Assembly (NCBI RefSeq): GCF_002288925.2
Contig: NW_022098076.1
Span: forward strand, 63,357,640-63,421,639
DNA: 64,000 nucleotides
Direction: 5' to 3'
DNA from: Delphinapterus leucas
Lineage: Eukaryota > Chordata > Mammalia > Artiodactyla > Monodontidae
Below are positions 49,800 through 61,880 of the stretch, piece by piece. The notes under the pieces are model-generated. The model was not told where the DNA came from and did no database searches. It worked only from the letters and a program-made list of their open reading frames with translations. Position numbers and translations under genes: made by a program. The stretch's first letter is position 1, and each line of letters opens with the position of its first letter.

Positions 49800-50005
49800 T
49801 GGTTCTAAACACTGCCTTGAGTTTGAACATGACTCTACCAGTTTTTTGCCATGTGATCTTGGACTAATTTGCCTAAGTTTGCCACGCCTCTTTCTTTGCC
49901 TCTGTAAAGTAGGGATTGTCATGAAGTCTCAATAAATTAATATATGTGAAACCCTTGGAATATACCCCAGCACCGAGTAAGCTACAAACATTAGCTACTT
50001 TTACT
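49800..50005 (+). mobile_element. MIR SINE, diverged
   Basis: 'gccatgtgatcttggactaa', 'tttgcctctgtaaagtaggg' and 'ccagcaccgagtaagctaca' follow MIR order. Confidence 0.7.
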
Positions 50006-50815
50006 TTCTCCCTCTCTTAAAATTACAGGTGATACCTACTGACCTCTGACTCATGGTCTAGCTTGATGGTTATGGTTGGAAAGGGAATTATAGGAGAGTG
50101 AGAAGCGTATGAATCTGCCATCTGTCTACCTTAATGCCTATGTGTATCCACATCTGTGCCCCAGAACAAAATCGGGCCCACTGAGTACTCATACATTTAT
50201 GAAGATCTCTTTCAGAAGTGATCTTTCTGGCTTTTGTGCTATCAGGCAGATCAATTCTCTTTTTAATATTGGTCTGTCCTTTCGATGGTTGAATTCAAGC
50301 CATGCTTATTATAGCTTATTTTACCCAGCAGTTGTGGCGTGCCAATCCTGTAAGACTGTTGACAGTGATCTGTGGGGACAGTCATTTCTGCACACAAATC
50401 ACGGTTGACCAAATCCATGTGTTCTCTCAGGTGTGGGGCAGAGCATCTGAAATACCACATAGCAAGCAGGAGGTGGGGCACTGACAAGCAGCACATTACT
50501 GTACAACCACTTCCTGTGCCCCAGCCTCCTCTGACCTCGGCTGCTTTTTTAAGCCACTGATCCACAGCTCCTATTATGGGCCACATCTCCACACCTCCCC
50601 CACACAGCTCCACCAGCCACTCCCCAGCTTGCATCCTGGCTGCCGTCTCTTGCACAGCCTTACACACCACGTTAACCGAATTCAGTGTCCCCTTTGTCAA
50701 GGGGAGTGTTACTTTGTCTCTTTGTCACTCCCTTTGTCAAGGCCCCTGCAGTCCCTGGTGTTTGTGTGTTTAATATGCCCAGCACGTATTCATTTGTTCA
50801 TTCATTTCTTTACTC
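50006..50815. other. No recognisable feature
   Basis: A 13-bp direct repeat 'ccctttgtcaagg' (50690-50702, 50730-50742) is present. A 145-codon minus-strand frame (50263-50700) is not recognised. Confidence 0.4.
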
Positions 50816-50819
50816 ATCC

Positions 50820-50900
50820 GTCCATCCATCTGTCAGGCATTTATTAAGGCCCACTATGTACTAGGCATTGCACTAGGCACTGAAGATGAAGAGATGACCC
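50820..50900 (-). mobile_element. L2/MIR-like fragment
   Basis: 'catttattaaggcccactat' and 'actaggcattgcactaggca'. Confidence 0.5.
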
Positions 50901-50984
50901 AAGTTCTTTATGGCAGGGACCATATCTTAGACTCTAGAGGGTAAGAGAGAGAAGCACAGACGGATCATGACAAAGGTAGCAAAG

Positions 50985-51215
50985 TGATGTGGGATAATGG
51001 TTAGAAACGTGAACTTTGAGCCTGGGTTCAAATTCTTCTTCTGCCACTTCCTATCTGTGTGCCCTTGGACAAGTTACTTAATTTCTCCATGTCTACTTGT
51101 AAAATGGGGAGCGTCATTGTACCTACCTCATAAGGTTGTTGTAGGAGTTAATATCTATAAAATTTGTAAAAGAGTGCCTGAAATATAGTAAGTGCTATCT
51201 AATGTTAAATAAATA
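50985..51215 (+). mobile_element. MIR SINE
   Basis: 'ggataatggttagaaacgtg', 'gagcctgggttcaaattctt', 'cccttggacaagttacttaa' and 'aaggttgttgtaggagttaa' are in MIR order. Confidence 0.92.
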
Positions 51216-51970
51216 AGTGCGACCATAGAGATATACCCGGGGTATATGTGTAAGAGTGGCTAGTCCCACCGCAAGATCAAAATTTTGTTTCCACTCAGCT
51301 CTGTCCCAGGCTGAGGACCTCTTCCAACTCAGGAGAGTAGGAAAAAAAAGCCAGGTCAGAGTTTGGCTGTTGGACATCAGGGCCGCTTAGCGCAGGCCAC
51401 CCTGTCTTGATCTCGGACTTTATTTCCAGAAATAAGCCTTTCACCCCATTCTTTGGACCAAAGTGCTATCTTGTATCTTCGTCGTAGTGGCTGAGTCTTT
51501 GTCCTATTTTCCTGCATCCTTAGCCTCTGCCTGACTTTCTGGTCAAGGCTTCAGCTCTTCCAGAGCAGAGGTTCTGCCTTGATCTTGCCTGTCTGCCCTT
51601 GAACACTGTTCTCCAAGCAGGAGTCCAGACGCCAGCAGACAGACCTTTTTGCTGCCTGGGTCTCTGAACATGACTGGCTCCAGGATTCCCCATTGCTATG
51701 CTTCACTCACCCCTCTCGCTTTATTCTCCTGACTCCGTGCCCTGCCCATGCAGCTGGTTTCTCCCAAGTGCCTGTTTCCCAAGCTTCTGCCTGGCCTTCA
51801 AAGGCAGGTATTTAGTCTCAGTTTTTATCATCTTACATAAGGGCTGTTCTGCCACCACTTCATCTTTTTACTGACAGAAAGAAGGCGGTGAGGAAAAAAG
51901 GCTGAGTCAGATATTCTCTGTGCTGCTCATGAAATGACCTACACAGTTTAGTTGCTGGTTGAAAGGGATT
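51216..51970. other. No recognisable feature
   Basis: C-rich, apparently unique. Nothing assigned. Confidence 0.45.
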
Positions 51971-51973
51971 TGC

Positions 51974-52000
51974 GGGGGGGGGGGGGGGGGGGGGGGGGGT
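51974..52000 (+). repeat. Poly(G) tract, 27 bases
   Basis: Uninterrupted run of 27 G. It could form G-quadruplexes, and its exact length is error-prone. Confidence 0.97.
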
Positions 52001-52834
52001 GAATGTATTAGGGGATAGCTGTAATAAATAACTGTGCACAAGCAAAGGTCTGTTTACGAGGGGGTGGCTGTGTATAAAGTTTGCTACTTGGGGACGTTCT
52101 CTTCTTGAGGCCCAAATTAAGGAAATTTCTTCACTACTGTAATTTATCCCCCTGAATAACTAGTCTTTCTCAATACTAGTCATACAACATCGTCCCACAA
52201 CCCTTCAGTTAACGAAGTCATAATACTGTAGTTCTGGTTTTTGACTTCAGTTCTTTCCACCTATCTTTCAATCTTAGTGTTTGCATGCAGGTTAAACATT
52301 TCAGGAAGCCATGGGTTTCCCCTCTGTTTTCTCCCCCCATCATTCCTATTTTTGCTTCCTCAGAGTTTTCTAAAACTTGAATATAGTTTAGATGTTAGCC
52401 CAATAAATTTCTCTTTCCATGGATTCACTTCTGTTGAACATGCCACTTTCTTTCTGAGTAAGAAAAGGCAATCATCTCCATTAAGATAATAACCTCAAAA
52501 CTCCATTGCCGACGAGGGTGTTGCGAAAATGAGGCAACAGTGGAAGGGAAATAAAGGCCATAGCATAATCCTCGGCTTTTAGCGATGTAACCTCATTTTC
52601 ATTAGGCCCCATGTAGCTGCCTAATTTCCATTAGGCACCTGCTGATTTCTTTTACCCCTACGCACACAAGACAATCTTATTTTCCCTTCAGTTCTATTGG
52701 GTATTTAGGTCTGATTGAAAACTTAATTGTAAGTGCTCGAAGTCATCTGCAGAGTATTTCTCATTTGTGAATTATTCTATTATCTATTTTTTATGGTATG
52801 CATTTATTTTCTTGATTGAAATAATTTTCATTTG
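52001..52834. other. Apparently unique sequence
   Basis: Contains the short repeated motif 'attaggc' around 52597-52636 with a 7-bp hairpin. No gene or named repeat. Confidence 0.4.
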
Positions 52835-52990
52835 AAATAGCATCTGACGTTTGCAAGGGTTTTAAAGCACATTCACATATGTTATCTCATTAATTCTCAC
52901 AACAGCCCTGTGAAGTAGGCAGAACTGTTGTTATTCTTATTCTGTAGATGAGGAAATAATGGCGCAGAGAAAGATTGCAGGAGGATAATG
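52835..52990 (-). mobile_element. MIR SINE
   Basis: 'cattaattctcacaacagcc', 'ctgtgaagtaggcagaactg' and 'tgtagatgaggaaataatgg' are antisense MIR. Confidence 0.8.
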
Positions 52991-53044
52991 TAAAAACTGC
53001 ACTGGGGGAAAAAAGCCCATTGGAGCGGGAGCTGGAAAGATCCA

Positions 53045-53150
53045 GCACCGCTTGAAGCTCTGGCACTCTTGATTACTAACTGTGTGCCTGTAGGCAAGCC
53101 ATTTAATCTCCCCAGGCTTCAGTTTCTTCATCTGAAAAGTGAAGGACTTA
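53045..53150 (+). mobile_element. MIR SINE fragment
   Basis: 'aactgtgtgcctgtaggcaa' and 'ttcagtttcttcatctgaaa'. Confidence 0.75.
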
Positions 53151-53208
53151 GATTTGATGCTCTACATGCTTTCTTCTAAGTCTGGATGACATTTGTTTAA
53201 ACAGGTAC

Positions 53209-53548
53209 AGTTGGCCTGGCCTCTGTATCCACGGGTTCTGCATCTGCAGATTCAACCAACTGCAGATGGAAAATATTGGGAAAAAAATTCCAGAAAATTT
53301 CCAAAAGCAAAACTTGAATTTATTGTTGCTGGCAACTATTTGCATAGTATTTATACCTATTTACCTAGAATTTACATTGTGTTAGGTATTAAAGGCAATC
53401 TAGAGATGATTCAAATTATATTGGAGGATGTGCATAAGTTAAATACTACATCATTTTATATAAGGGTGTTAAGGGACTTGAGCATCTTTGGATTTTGGTG
53501 TCCACGAAAGTCCTGGAACCAATCCCCTGCGCATATTGAGGGATGACT
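53209..53548 (+). mobile_element. Tigger2/MER2-type DNA transposon (non-autonomous)
   Basis: The left end 'cagttggcctggcctctgta' and the reverse complement of the right end ('cagtcatccctcaata') are matching inverted termini. TA dinucleotides flank both ends, as expected for the Tc1/mariner (pogo) group. The interior 'tctgcagattcaaccaactg' and 'gtcctggaaccaatcccctg' fits the MER2 family. No transposase remains, so the 117-codon frame inside is not a gene. Confidence 0.92.
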
Positions 53549-54311
53549 GTATTCATATTTACCTCCCCTGCTCAACCTCTGACAGGTGAGGAATATAAAC
53601 ACACACACATATGCACACACACAGCCCAAGGACTACTTTGGACCCACAAGTTGAAGTCAAGCAGTCCCGAAGTCAGGGGTGTTGCTAGCTGTAAGAACAA
53701 GGGAATTGGGGATATAGGAAGAGATGATTAGTTCTTGAAAAGGGTTAATATTCATCCCAGGTAGAGTGAGGTGGCAAGTCCTAGCTGGTTCGGTCCAGTG
53801 CAAATTTGGAGGAATTAGAGAATGGGAGAGGTTGGAAAATATCTCCTTTTAGGGAGAAGCAAACCAGACATCAGTTACAAATTTTCATCTTATGATGGTT
53901 AATAGAAACATGGTAACCATTAAAAAATGTTAAAGACTTTTTTGGAGCAGTGTTAGGGTCACAGCAAAGTTGAGAGGAAGGTACAGAGATTTCTCATACA
54001 CTTCCAACCCCCCACATTCATAGCCATCCCAGTTATCAACATAACCATTAGAATTTTGGAAAAAAGCCCTCGAAGTGTAACTACTTCTACAAATGCAAAG
54101 CTGTGAAATGCCTTTAAGAAACAATGGATTACTTAATCTTTGCATAAGAATCTTACCGTAATATTTTGGGAAAGGGGAGCTGTTCTCTTCCTCTCATTGT
54201 GTTAGGTACAATGTTATGGCACTAATACTTAGTCAGAAAAGGGTGTGACCACAAGAGTACCTGTCCTGCAACACATAATCTTGAAGGATTTCAATTCTAG
54301 TGCTTTAATGA
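53549..54311. other. Mostly unassigned
   Basis: A short interrupted (CA)n lies at 53597-53622. No gene or named repeat elsewhere. Confidence 0.4.
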
Positions 54312-54315
54312 TGCA

Positions 54316-54334
54316 GTGTGTGTGTGTGTGTGTT
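54316..54334. repeat. Short (TG)n
   Basis: About nine TG units. Confidence 0.85.
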
Positions 54335-54796
54335 ATTATATTTTTAATAACTTAGGTGCTTTTTCTGATTATATAATGCAACTCATTGGTATCTGTAGAG
54401 CCATCATCTTCTTTTGATCACCGGTAATCACTGACAGAAGCATGGCATCGTCGCTGGAATACTTATTAGCTGATGCCAAAATGAGGTTAGTTCAGGGTGG
54501 GCAGGAAGCCTGCCTATGTTATTCACCCTCGTCACCTGAGTGCCCAGCAATAGTAGACCCTCAACAAAATTGTGGGTGAGTAACGCATCTTCCTCCTAAG
54601 ACTATAATAACCATGATTGTAATCATCAACGGTGGAAACGGCTGCCCGATGCTACAAGGTGAGCAAAATAGGAAACAGCCTCCTGTGTGAGGTTAAGCTT
54701 CCAGGGCTTCATGTAGTACCTTCCATGACGATATTTAGTCAATATCACTTCTTTAGGTCTGAGATCACAAGGCAGTGGAGTGTCCCTGTTTTTTGT
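54335..54796. other. No recognisable feature
   Basis: Nothing assigned. Confidence 0.45.
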
Positions 54797-54797
54797 T

Positions 54798-54917
54798 TTT
54801 TGTTTTTTTGCGGTACGCGGGCCTCTCACTGTCGTGGCCTCTCCCGTTGCGGAGCACAGGCTCCGGACGCGCAGGCTCAGCGGCCATGGCTCATGGGCCC
54901 AGCCGCTCCGCGGCATG
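54798..54917 (-). mobile_element. CHR-type SINE, truncated, lacking the promoter head
   Basis: 'tttttttgcggtacgcgggc' through 'agccgctccgcggcatgtc', then the match stops. The tRNA-like head with boxes A and B is absent, so this is a 5'-truncated or deleted copy. Confidence 0.93.
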
Positions 54918-55253
54918 TCCCCGGCTTTTGAAGAGTGGCTTTTTTCTGCAGCTGCGTGGGTAAGAATTTCTACTTCTGCTGAAAAATCTGAAAAGCGAAT
55001 AGCTCATGTGGAAGTTGTCAAGGACACCGTGTGCATCCTGATCACTCTTAGAGCCTGGAAATAGAAACTTGTGTAAAATTACTAAATGGGACGTTCCTGT
55101 GGGCTCATGTTGAGACACCAAAGCAGAGCACAGTTGGAGACAAGTACCTCCACATTCCATGAAGGGGCGCTAGATCAACACCAGGGCTTGCTAAGAGGGG
55201 CCCCAAACTGCTTCTATGACCTGTGGTCCCTCACCCAATTCCAACAAGAGAGT
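54918..55253. other. No recognisable feature
   Basis: Nothing assigned. Confidence 0.4.
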
Positions 55254-55266
55254 TCTTGGGAGAATT

Positions 55267-55755
55267 GTTTTTAATAAAAATTTTATTGAGATATAATTCA
55301 TATATCATCAAATTCACCCTTTCAAAGTGTACAATTCAATGGTTTTTGGTATATTCACGGAGTTGTGTAACAATCACAGCTATCTAACTTTCGAACATTT
55401 TTTATCACCCGCCCCAAAGAAACCCGCACTCATTAGCAGTCACATCCAGTCTGTTCTTCTCCTGGCCCCTGGCAATCACTCAGCTGCTTTCTGTTGCTAT
55501 GAATTTGCCAATTCTGGACCTTTCATTTGCATTTTGTGTCTGGCTTCTTTTACTCAGCGTAACATTTACAAGGTTCATCCCTGTTGTAGCATGAAACAGA
55601 ACTTCACTCCTTTTACGGCTGAATAACATTCCATTGTATGTCTATACCACATTTTGTTAATCCATTCACCTGCTGATGGACATATGGGTTATTTCCACTT
55701 TGGGGCTATTGTGCGTAATGCTGCTATGAACATCAACATACATGTTTTTATGTGG
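55267..55755 (-). mobile_element. Old L1 3' fragment with target duplication
   Basis: 'attgagatataattcatata', 'ttcaaagtgtacaattcaat' and 'gaataacattccattgtatg' are antisense old-L1 3' sequence. Perfect 13-bp repeats 'tcttgggagaatt' at 55254-55266 and 55756-55768 bound it. Confidence 0.9.
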
Positions 55756-55768
55756 TCTTGGGAGAATT

Positions 55769-56829
55769 TGACCTCTGTTTCTCTGAGCTTGTGAGCAGAG
55801 AGTATGGCATGTGCTCCTTGCCTGGTCATGAGGCTTGGCTGGAGCTGCCCCCCTAACAAAGAGGAGAGCGGAGGTTGTAGTGGGAGTGAGCTAGAATTCC
55901 ATAATAAGCAGGGTAATGATTGGTCCTTACAAGGACTTGTGCGGACACTACAGGAAGTGTAACCATCTTAAAAAGACCCTGCCCAAGAACACAGGCTTTG
56001 TAGGATTACTGTCTGAGCAAGAGCTAAGGGAGACTTGTGAATGGTCAGCAGGAGACTATAGTGTCCATTGAGGGAACAGGGAAGTGTGGGAGATCCCCTG
56101 TGGGGACTGAGGGGGTTTCTGAAGAACACAGGAAAGTTCCGCATTTATGTGAGGGAGAGAGCTGGCTGGCTTTTCAGCATCTGTCTCACAGAGGACATCA
56201 GTGGCCAGATAAAATGGCATCAGCCAAATAACGAAAACCTTTTTGCTTCTTCTCCTTTCTCCTCCACACCTCAAATGGGAAGGAACGTCAAACAAGACCG
56301 GGGTGTGGCTGGAAGAAGGGCTGTCCCCCCCGCCCCTTCCCTATTGCAGGTTACTGAGACCTATGGAGACCTGAACTAGACTATAGGGGAGGAAGATTTG
56401 AAGAAGAGAAAAGAGTGAAGTTTGGATATTAGAGAAAATTGAACGTGTATAATGTCTTGAAACAAGACTGCTACAAAAGTAAAAAGCCACTGGAGAAGTT
56501 ATATAGGTTTGCTCAAGTTATTGTCTGGGGTCAGGAAAAGATCTGCCAGAGCAGGTTCGAAGCAAAGAATGGGAGAAAAATTAAATAATTTCCTGATTGC
56601 ACTCTACAGAGTCCAGCCTGATTAATAAACATGTTTTTGTCAGAGTTCAGTTCTCTCTGAGTTTGGTCTGCTTAGGACTTCTTTGAACTCCAGGACTGTG
56701 CTGGAGGTGCTTTGCTGTCATGGGTAGTGGTCACCACTAGTGGGGCTGTTAATCAAAGGGCCTTGCCTTCCCTATCACAAAGGTAGGTGCATGAACAGGC
56801 TGACAATTAGAATTGTCAATTGACAATAA
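55769..56829. other. No recognisable feature
   Basis: About 1 kb, apparently unique. Frames at 56037-56379 have no recognised family. Confidence 0.45.
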
Positions 56830-56879
56830 TCATACCCCACGGTTCTTGGCATACATCACTATTGGTCTGTAAAAGATGC

Positions 56880-57265
56880 CTCTCATTTAAAAAATTATTG
56901 TTCTCCTTCATCCCCTATCCCTTCTGTCATTCTCCTTCCATTACAGGCACCTACTTAGATGTGTTTCTATATTTTTCAAACGTACACACGTAGCAAAGAA
57001 CATATATTGGCATGGTTTTGTGTATTTGTGTTTTTAATATAAATAAACGGCATTGTATTATAGACTTCACTAAGTTTCTTCCTTTTTTGTTATTTTCAAC
57101 TCAATACTGTGTTTTTAAGCTCTAATTGCCTTCCTGTCTGAAACTCACTGACGTGACTTACTTAGGGCTCCCAGGTTGACTCAATCTCCCTATTTCCATG
57201 AACAGTGTTGTCGTTGACATCTTCACACATGTCTGGGGATATACCCAGGAGTGGAATTGCTGAAA
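56880..57265 (-). mobile_element. Old L1-like fragment
   Basis: 'ggttttgtgtatttgtgttt', 'cattgtattatagacttcac' and 'atacccaggagtggaattgc' resemble antisense old L1 3' sequence, diverged. Confidence 0.55.
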
Positions 57266-58449
57266 TTAACTACTGGATGTTTCAGTTACTACATAAACCA
57301 CATAAATTATCTTTTTTGCTTCAGCCATTTGACAATGGGTTGTGTCACTTGCAACTGAAGAACTCCTACTTAATCCTTGCCTGTTGGAGGTAAGGGACAC
57401 CTTGTCTCATCTGCCTGGGCTCCTCTAATTCCCTTCAAAGAGGCCAAGGATAAAGTAGCATTTTTGATGTCTCTTCAAGACTGTCCTGCTTTCAGACTCA
57501 GTAACTGGCTTCTCCTTTGGAAAAAGTCTCATCACTTCTGTTTCACATGATGGATAATGTGAATCTGTAGGTGTTGTTTATTGGAAAAGTATTTTAATTA
57601 AAAAAAATTCATGTTAAATGCTCAGAACATAGAAAAATGTTTTCAAACTTTGGAACTGTAATTATGTTTGCAGCTCTCTAGAAAAGGAAATGTCTCTTAA
57701 TGCTAAAAATACTTTACTAGATCAATCATCTTAATAATAAAATCTTGTTAAAACAATCTTTCCTCACCACAGGAATGCCAGTTATGAGACCTTGATTAGG
57801 GAGATTTCCTTCTGTGGCACATAGATCTTTCTCCAAGTGTTTTTGTTTACTGAACATTTTGGGACTTCTCAGAAGTCTTTTGGTTATACACTGCTGCAGA
57901 AACCCCCATTCAAGACACCAAGGTCAGTTGAAGTAGCTGGAGAATAATGGAACGGCATTCTATTCCTTGACCATGAGCTGATACCAATGAGATGAAAATC
58001 AACAGAAATAAATTCTATGGGCATAAATATAAAGCTATTCATTGATGTTAACCCTAACATTAAATGAATTCGGGAAAGGGTAGACCTGATTTGACAGCAG
58101 TTCGTGCGAAAAAGACATAGAGGTGTTAGGTGTCCTTAACTTAATGTTTAGCAACAGTCCAAAGAGGCTGTTAGAAGCACTGATACAATCTAGGCAGCAG
58201 TCACTGAAGTGTGGTACTGTGCTCAACTCGGGAGGAATGGGGAAGCACTCCCTTCTTCTTTGCTGGTTTTATGACCTTTGGGGTATTATTCTGAGCACCA
58301 AGCTTAAAGGACACAGTGACAAATGGGAAGCTCCTAGATGAGGACAGTGGGCAAGGAAAGAAATCTAGAAACTATTACAGCAGCAAAGACTAAGGAAATA
58401 ATACCAGCTGTCTTCAAATATTTGGAGGGCTTGCATGTGAATAACAGTA
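57266..58449. other. No recognisable feature
   Basis: About 1.2 kb of apparently unique sequence. Confidence 0.5.
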
Positions 58450-58665
58450 ACCCCTTACATTATATATGGCACCTCACAATCTTCATAGCTCTTTCATTTT
58501 TATTATTTAACATGATTCTTACATTGGCCTGTGAAGTAGACGAGGCTGATATTGTTGTCATTTTGTAAATGAGGAAAACGAGGGTCAAAGAGGTAAACTT
58601 CACTTGCTCAAAACAGAATAGCCGTTGAATGGAGATTCTGGGACTAGAAGGCAGGTTTCTTGACT
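58450..58665 (-). mobile_element. MIR SINE
   Basis: 'ccttacattatatatggcac', 'ttgtaaatgaggaaaacgag' and 'tagccgttgaatggagattc' are antisense MIR. Confidence 0.75.
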
Positions 58666-59655
58666 TGTGTTTAGTGCTCTTTCAATTACCTTAAGCAATA
58701 GAAAACTTAAGACTTCCACATTCTGTGCTCTTGTGGAAGGCAAACCTAGGACCAATGGGTCAGCTGAAACAGAAGGCAGTACATGCAACATAAAGAAGTT
58801 TTTAAGAAAAAACCAGGAAGTTCTTTCCAACAGTGGAAGATGTGGCCCCTCAAAGTCGTGGTGAACTCTGTCATGGATATTCTTCCAGTGGAGATTTGAT
58901 AAAAGTCCTTCAGGGATATTGTAGAAAGAATTCCTGAATGGACAAAGACATTGGACAGTCGTCTTCATTTCCATAACTGTTATTTTATTTGTATTGGACT
59001 GAGAAGGAAATAAACAAAGAAATGTTCTGGCAACCTGCTATGTTTTCATCTGTCAGTTTGCTAACTAGAGCTGAGAGAGGTCTGAAAAGAAAATTCCATT
59101 TGAAAAAATATGATTCAGGCTGGTCCAGATAAATGACTCACTGATATGTTTATGTCAATCTTATTTCTGTTTATCCACCGACCATGGGCACATCGGTGCT
59201 GATGTCTCTTACTCCTCAGCCATTTCCCTTAAAACCAGTTACACCCGGAGACGAAAGAATAAGAGAATAATCATGAAAAATCAGGCTCTGGGAACCGAGT
59301 TGCTGGGCTGAGGGCCAACGCCACGTCACCTCAGAGGCTCACGAAATCTGATGTTTATGCAGCCTAAAGTATCTTTATTTTTACTGTGCGTCTGAAGCTT
59401 ATGACATGATGGAGGTTAGTAACTATGGAGACTGGTGGTTTATTTACCACTGAGGTGGGTCAGCTCTGACAGAACCAGAACATGCTTCCTCATGTAAGCA
59501 GAGTGTCTGCTCATCCTTTCCTAAGGGGATCTGCCGAAAAAAGATGGATTAACGTAACTGAGGAATCTGAGGAAATCTTTTAAATGAAGGCACTTAAGAG
59601 CAAAAGGGAAAAAGAAAGGACTTGAAGTACAGGACTGATGTTCTTTCTCAACTCT
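58666..59655. other. No recognisable feature
   Basis: About 1 kb, apparently unique. Confidence 0.45.
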
Positions 59656-59659
59656 GTGT

Positions 59660-60125
59660 CTCTGCGTGTCCACTTTTCTCCTTCTGGAATACCCTGCCCC
59701 GTCGGGAATAGTGATCTTCTCCCAGCTTACCCTACCAGCCCGAAGCCCACCTTCTACACAAAGGCTTCCAAATAAAACTAACCAATATTTACTACTCCCT
59801 TTTCTGGCTATTTCAGGTGGTTTCTGTGCTATGCCTATTTGCCATGGGTTACACTGGACTGAACATTTTTATTATTGTTCCCAGGGTTGTCCCTCATGTT
59901 TCACATGTATTTTGTGTTCTTCTCAAGGAGTTGTGTGTGGGAGACATCCAGCCCATGCTCTTTTTTCTCCATGCCAAAGGGGTGCCTTTTCAGATTCTCA
60001 CATCAAACGTACCCGTGGTGGTCCTGATTGGCCCCTAAGTACCACCCTGGGGTTCTCCATATCTCTCCAATGAGTCGTATACCCCTTGAGGGCAGGGGTC
60101 TGTCTGTCAGATCTACTTCTGCACT
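59660..60125 (+). mobile_element. LINE-2-like 3' fragment, interrupted
   Basis: 'tctccttctggaataccctg' and 'ggcttccaaataaaactaac' before, and 'ccccttgagggcaggggtct' after, fit an L2 3' end. About 59820-60036 between them does not look like L2. It contains a 73-codon hydrophobic frame (59817-60038) of no recognised family. Confidence 0.5.
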
Positions 60126-61435
60126 CCCCGTAGGGCCTGGCCTTAGATACATGCTCTTTCACTTGATTTAAACAGAGAAACAGAAGGAGGCCTTAACTCA
60201 GGAAGTGAAGTACAGGAAAGATGGTCTGCAAAACAGAGAGAAGGAAAGAAAGCGGAAGCAAGAGTTTGCAAATGTGGAGACCATTTCTTGATACTGCTGT
60301 TCTCCTTGTGCTTCGAGGGCAGAGAGATTTTCCAGGCATTTCTGGCTCCCGATCTCTGGTTCTGTCCAAGGGCTAACGAATGCACAAATGAGGGCTCCTG
60401 CAGGCTGAGGTGCTAGGCTTGCCCGGGTTCTGTTAGCCGAGTCTAGGTCCTGCCGGTTGTCAGGGCAGGGCTGGGGTCTGAGTAACGAGGCCAGGGTGCA
60501 GCCCTGATTTGGAGCTCAAAAGGGAAGCAACCTCTGTTGCTGCAGAGAGATGACCTGATATATTTCACTGGCTCCTGTGGGACAACCCCAGGAAAATCCT
60601 TCCCACGCCCAACAACATCACTCTTCACTTTCAGGATGCAGTAGCCCTTTGCCGTCACTCAGGCAGCTCTGTCTTCTGCCAGCCAGGTTTTCCGGTGGGG
60701 CCTACCTCAGAGTCAGGCCTGGTGGATCCCTTCACATTTAATTTCGCTCTTTTCAGAGTCAATGTCAATTGTGCGCATGACTTAAGAAGAAATCACAGAC
60801 TGCTCCATTGCTTCCTCCCCAAACTTCCCCTGCCTCAAACCCCAAACCAAAAAGACCATCAACTCACCATGCTTGAGGAAGTGAGAGGGCACCTAGTGAC
60901 TGCAGTCAAATACCAGTTGCAAAAAGAAAAAAGGGGGAAAAAATCATCAAAAATATGGAAATTTAGGAGTTGCTTTATTATTTTTAGGCAGTAAGAAAAC
61001 TAGAATCATTTACTATATGCAAAATTCATTAGCTGGGATGGGTTTCAGATGATCAGAGGACATAGAAAGGACTGTCGTTGTTCTGAGGAATAACAGAGTC
61101 CCTTCCTTCCCCGAAATAAGCACAGAACTCATTAGCTAATGTCTTTTACAACTGGGTAGAAGAAACACAAATAAAAACCGTGGTTGATGCAGCATGAACA
61201 GCCTAGATTTTTACTGACCAGTAAAACAAAGCACACGTGAAACCTCTAGACTCATATAGACCCTTTTAAAAAAAAATATGCCCTAATATCTATACACAAT
61301 AAAAATGAAGAGTCTTGAAGTAGACGTGGCAAAAACTGTCTAATGTCTACTTATTAGCAACAACTCAAGACTTTGGCTTTGTGGTATGGGATGGCAAAGG
61401 GGTTCTTTCGGTTTCATAGCTTTCCTCTTTGTAGA
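60126..61435. other. No recognisable feature
   Basis: About 1.3 kb, apparently unique and more GC-rich near 60.3-60.7 kb. No coding exon recognised. Confidence 0.45.
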
Positions 61436-61625
61436 TCTGGACAAACTAGACCTCTGAGACCTTGCACAAATCATCAGTGTCTCTAAACTTCAGTTACACA
61501 TCTGTGAAATGGGAATTAAAGTGATATCATATGGGGTTACTGTGAAGATTAAATGAAGATGGTCCATGTAAAACAGGAGTTTAGTGCAGTGCCTGGAATA
61601 TAGAGCTTAATAAACATTTGCTGTC
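61436..61625 (+). mobile_element. MIR SINE
   Basis: 'gagaccttgcacaaatcatc', 'tctgtgaaatgggaattaaa' and 'gcagtgcctggaatatagag' are in MIR order. Confidence 0.85.
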
Positions 61626-61629
61626 ACTA

Positions 61630-61880
61630 TGGTTTAGGCACAATGGTTAAGCACATAGACTCCAGTGCCGGCATGTCTGGCTTTGGACCCTGCCTTTACT
61701 ACTTAATGGCTGTGCAATCTTGGGCAAGTTACTCAGCCTCTCTGCTCCTGTTTTCTCAACTGTAAATGGGGAAAAGATTACCAACTTGTTGGATGATGTG
61801 TGGGTTAAATGAAGTAAGCCCTTGGAACACTGCCAGGCACACAGTGAGCACCATATAAACTGTTAATAATTTTCATTATT
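61630..61880 (+). mobile_element. MIR SINE, nearly full length
   Basis: 'aggcacaatggttaagcaca', 'gcaatcttgggcaagttact', 'gtaaatggggaaaagattac' and 'cactgccaggcacacagtga' follow the whole MIR. It directly follows another MIR in the same direction. Confidence 0.92.

Noticed and set aside
53193..53546. 117-codon frame as a transposase remnant
   Set aside because: The element is a short MER2-type non-autonomous Tigger copy with no transposase similarity.
59817..60038. 73-codon hydrophobic frame as an exon
   Set aside because: A splice-acceptor-like 'tttcag' lies just upstream, but there is no supporting donor, family match or neighbouring exon. It sits in an L2-like fragment.
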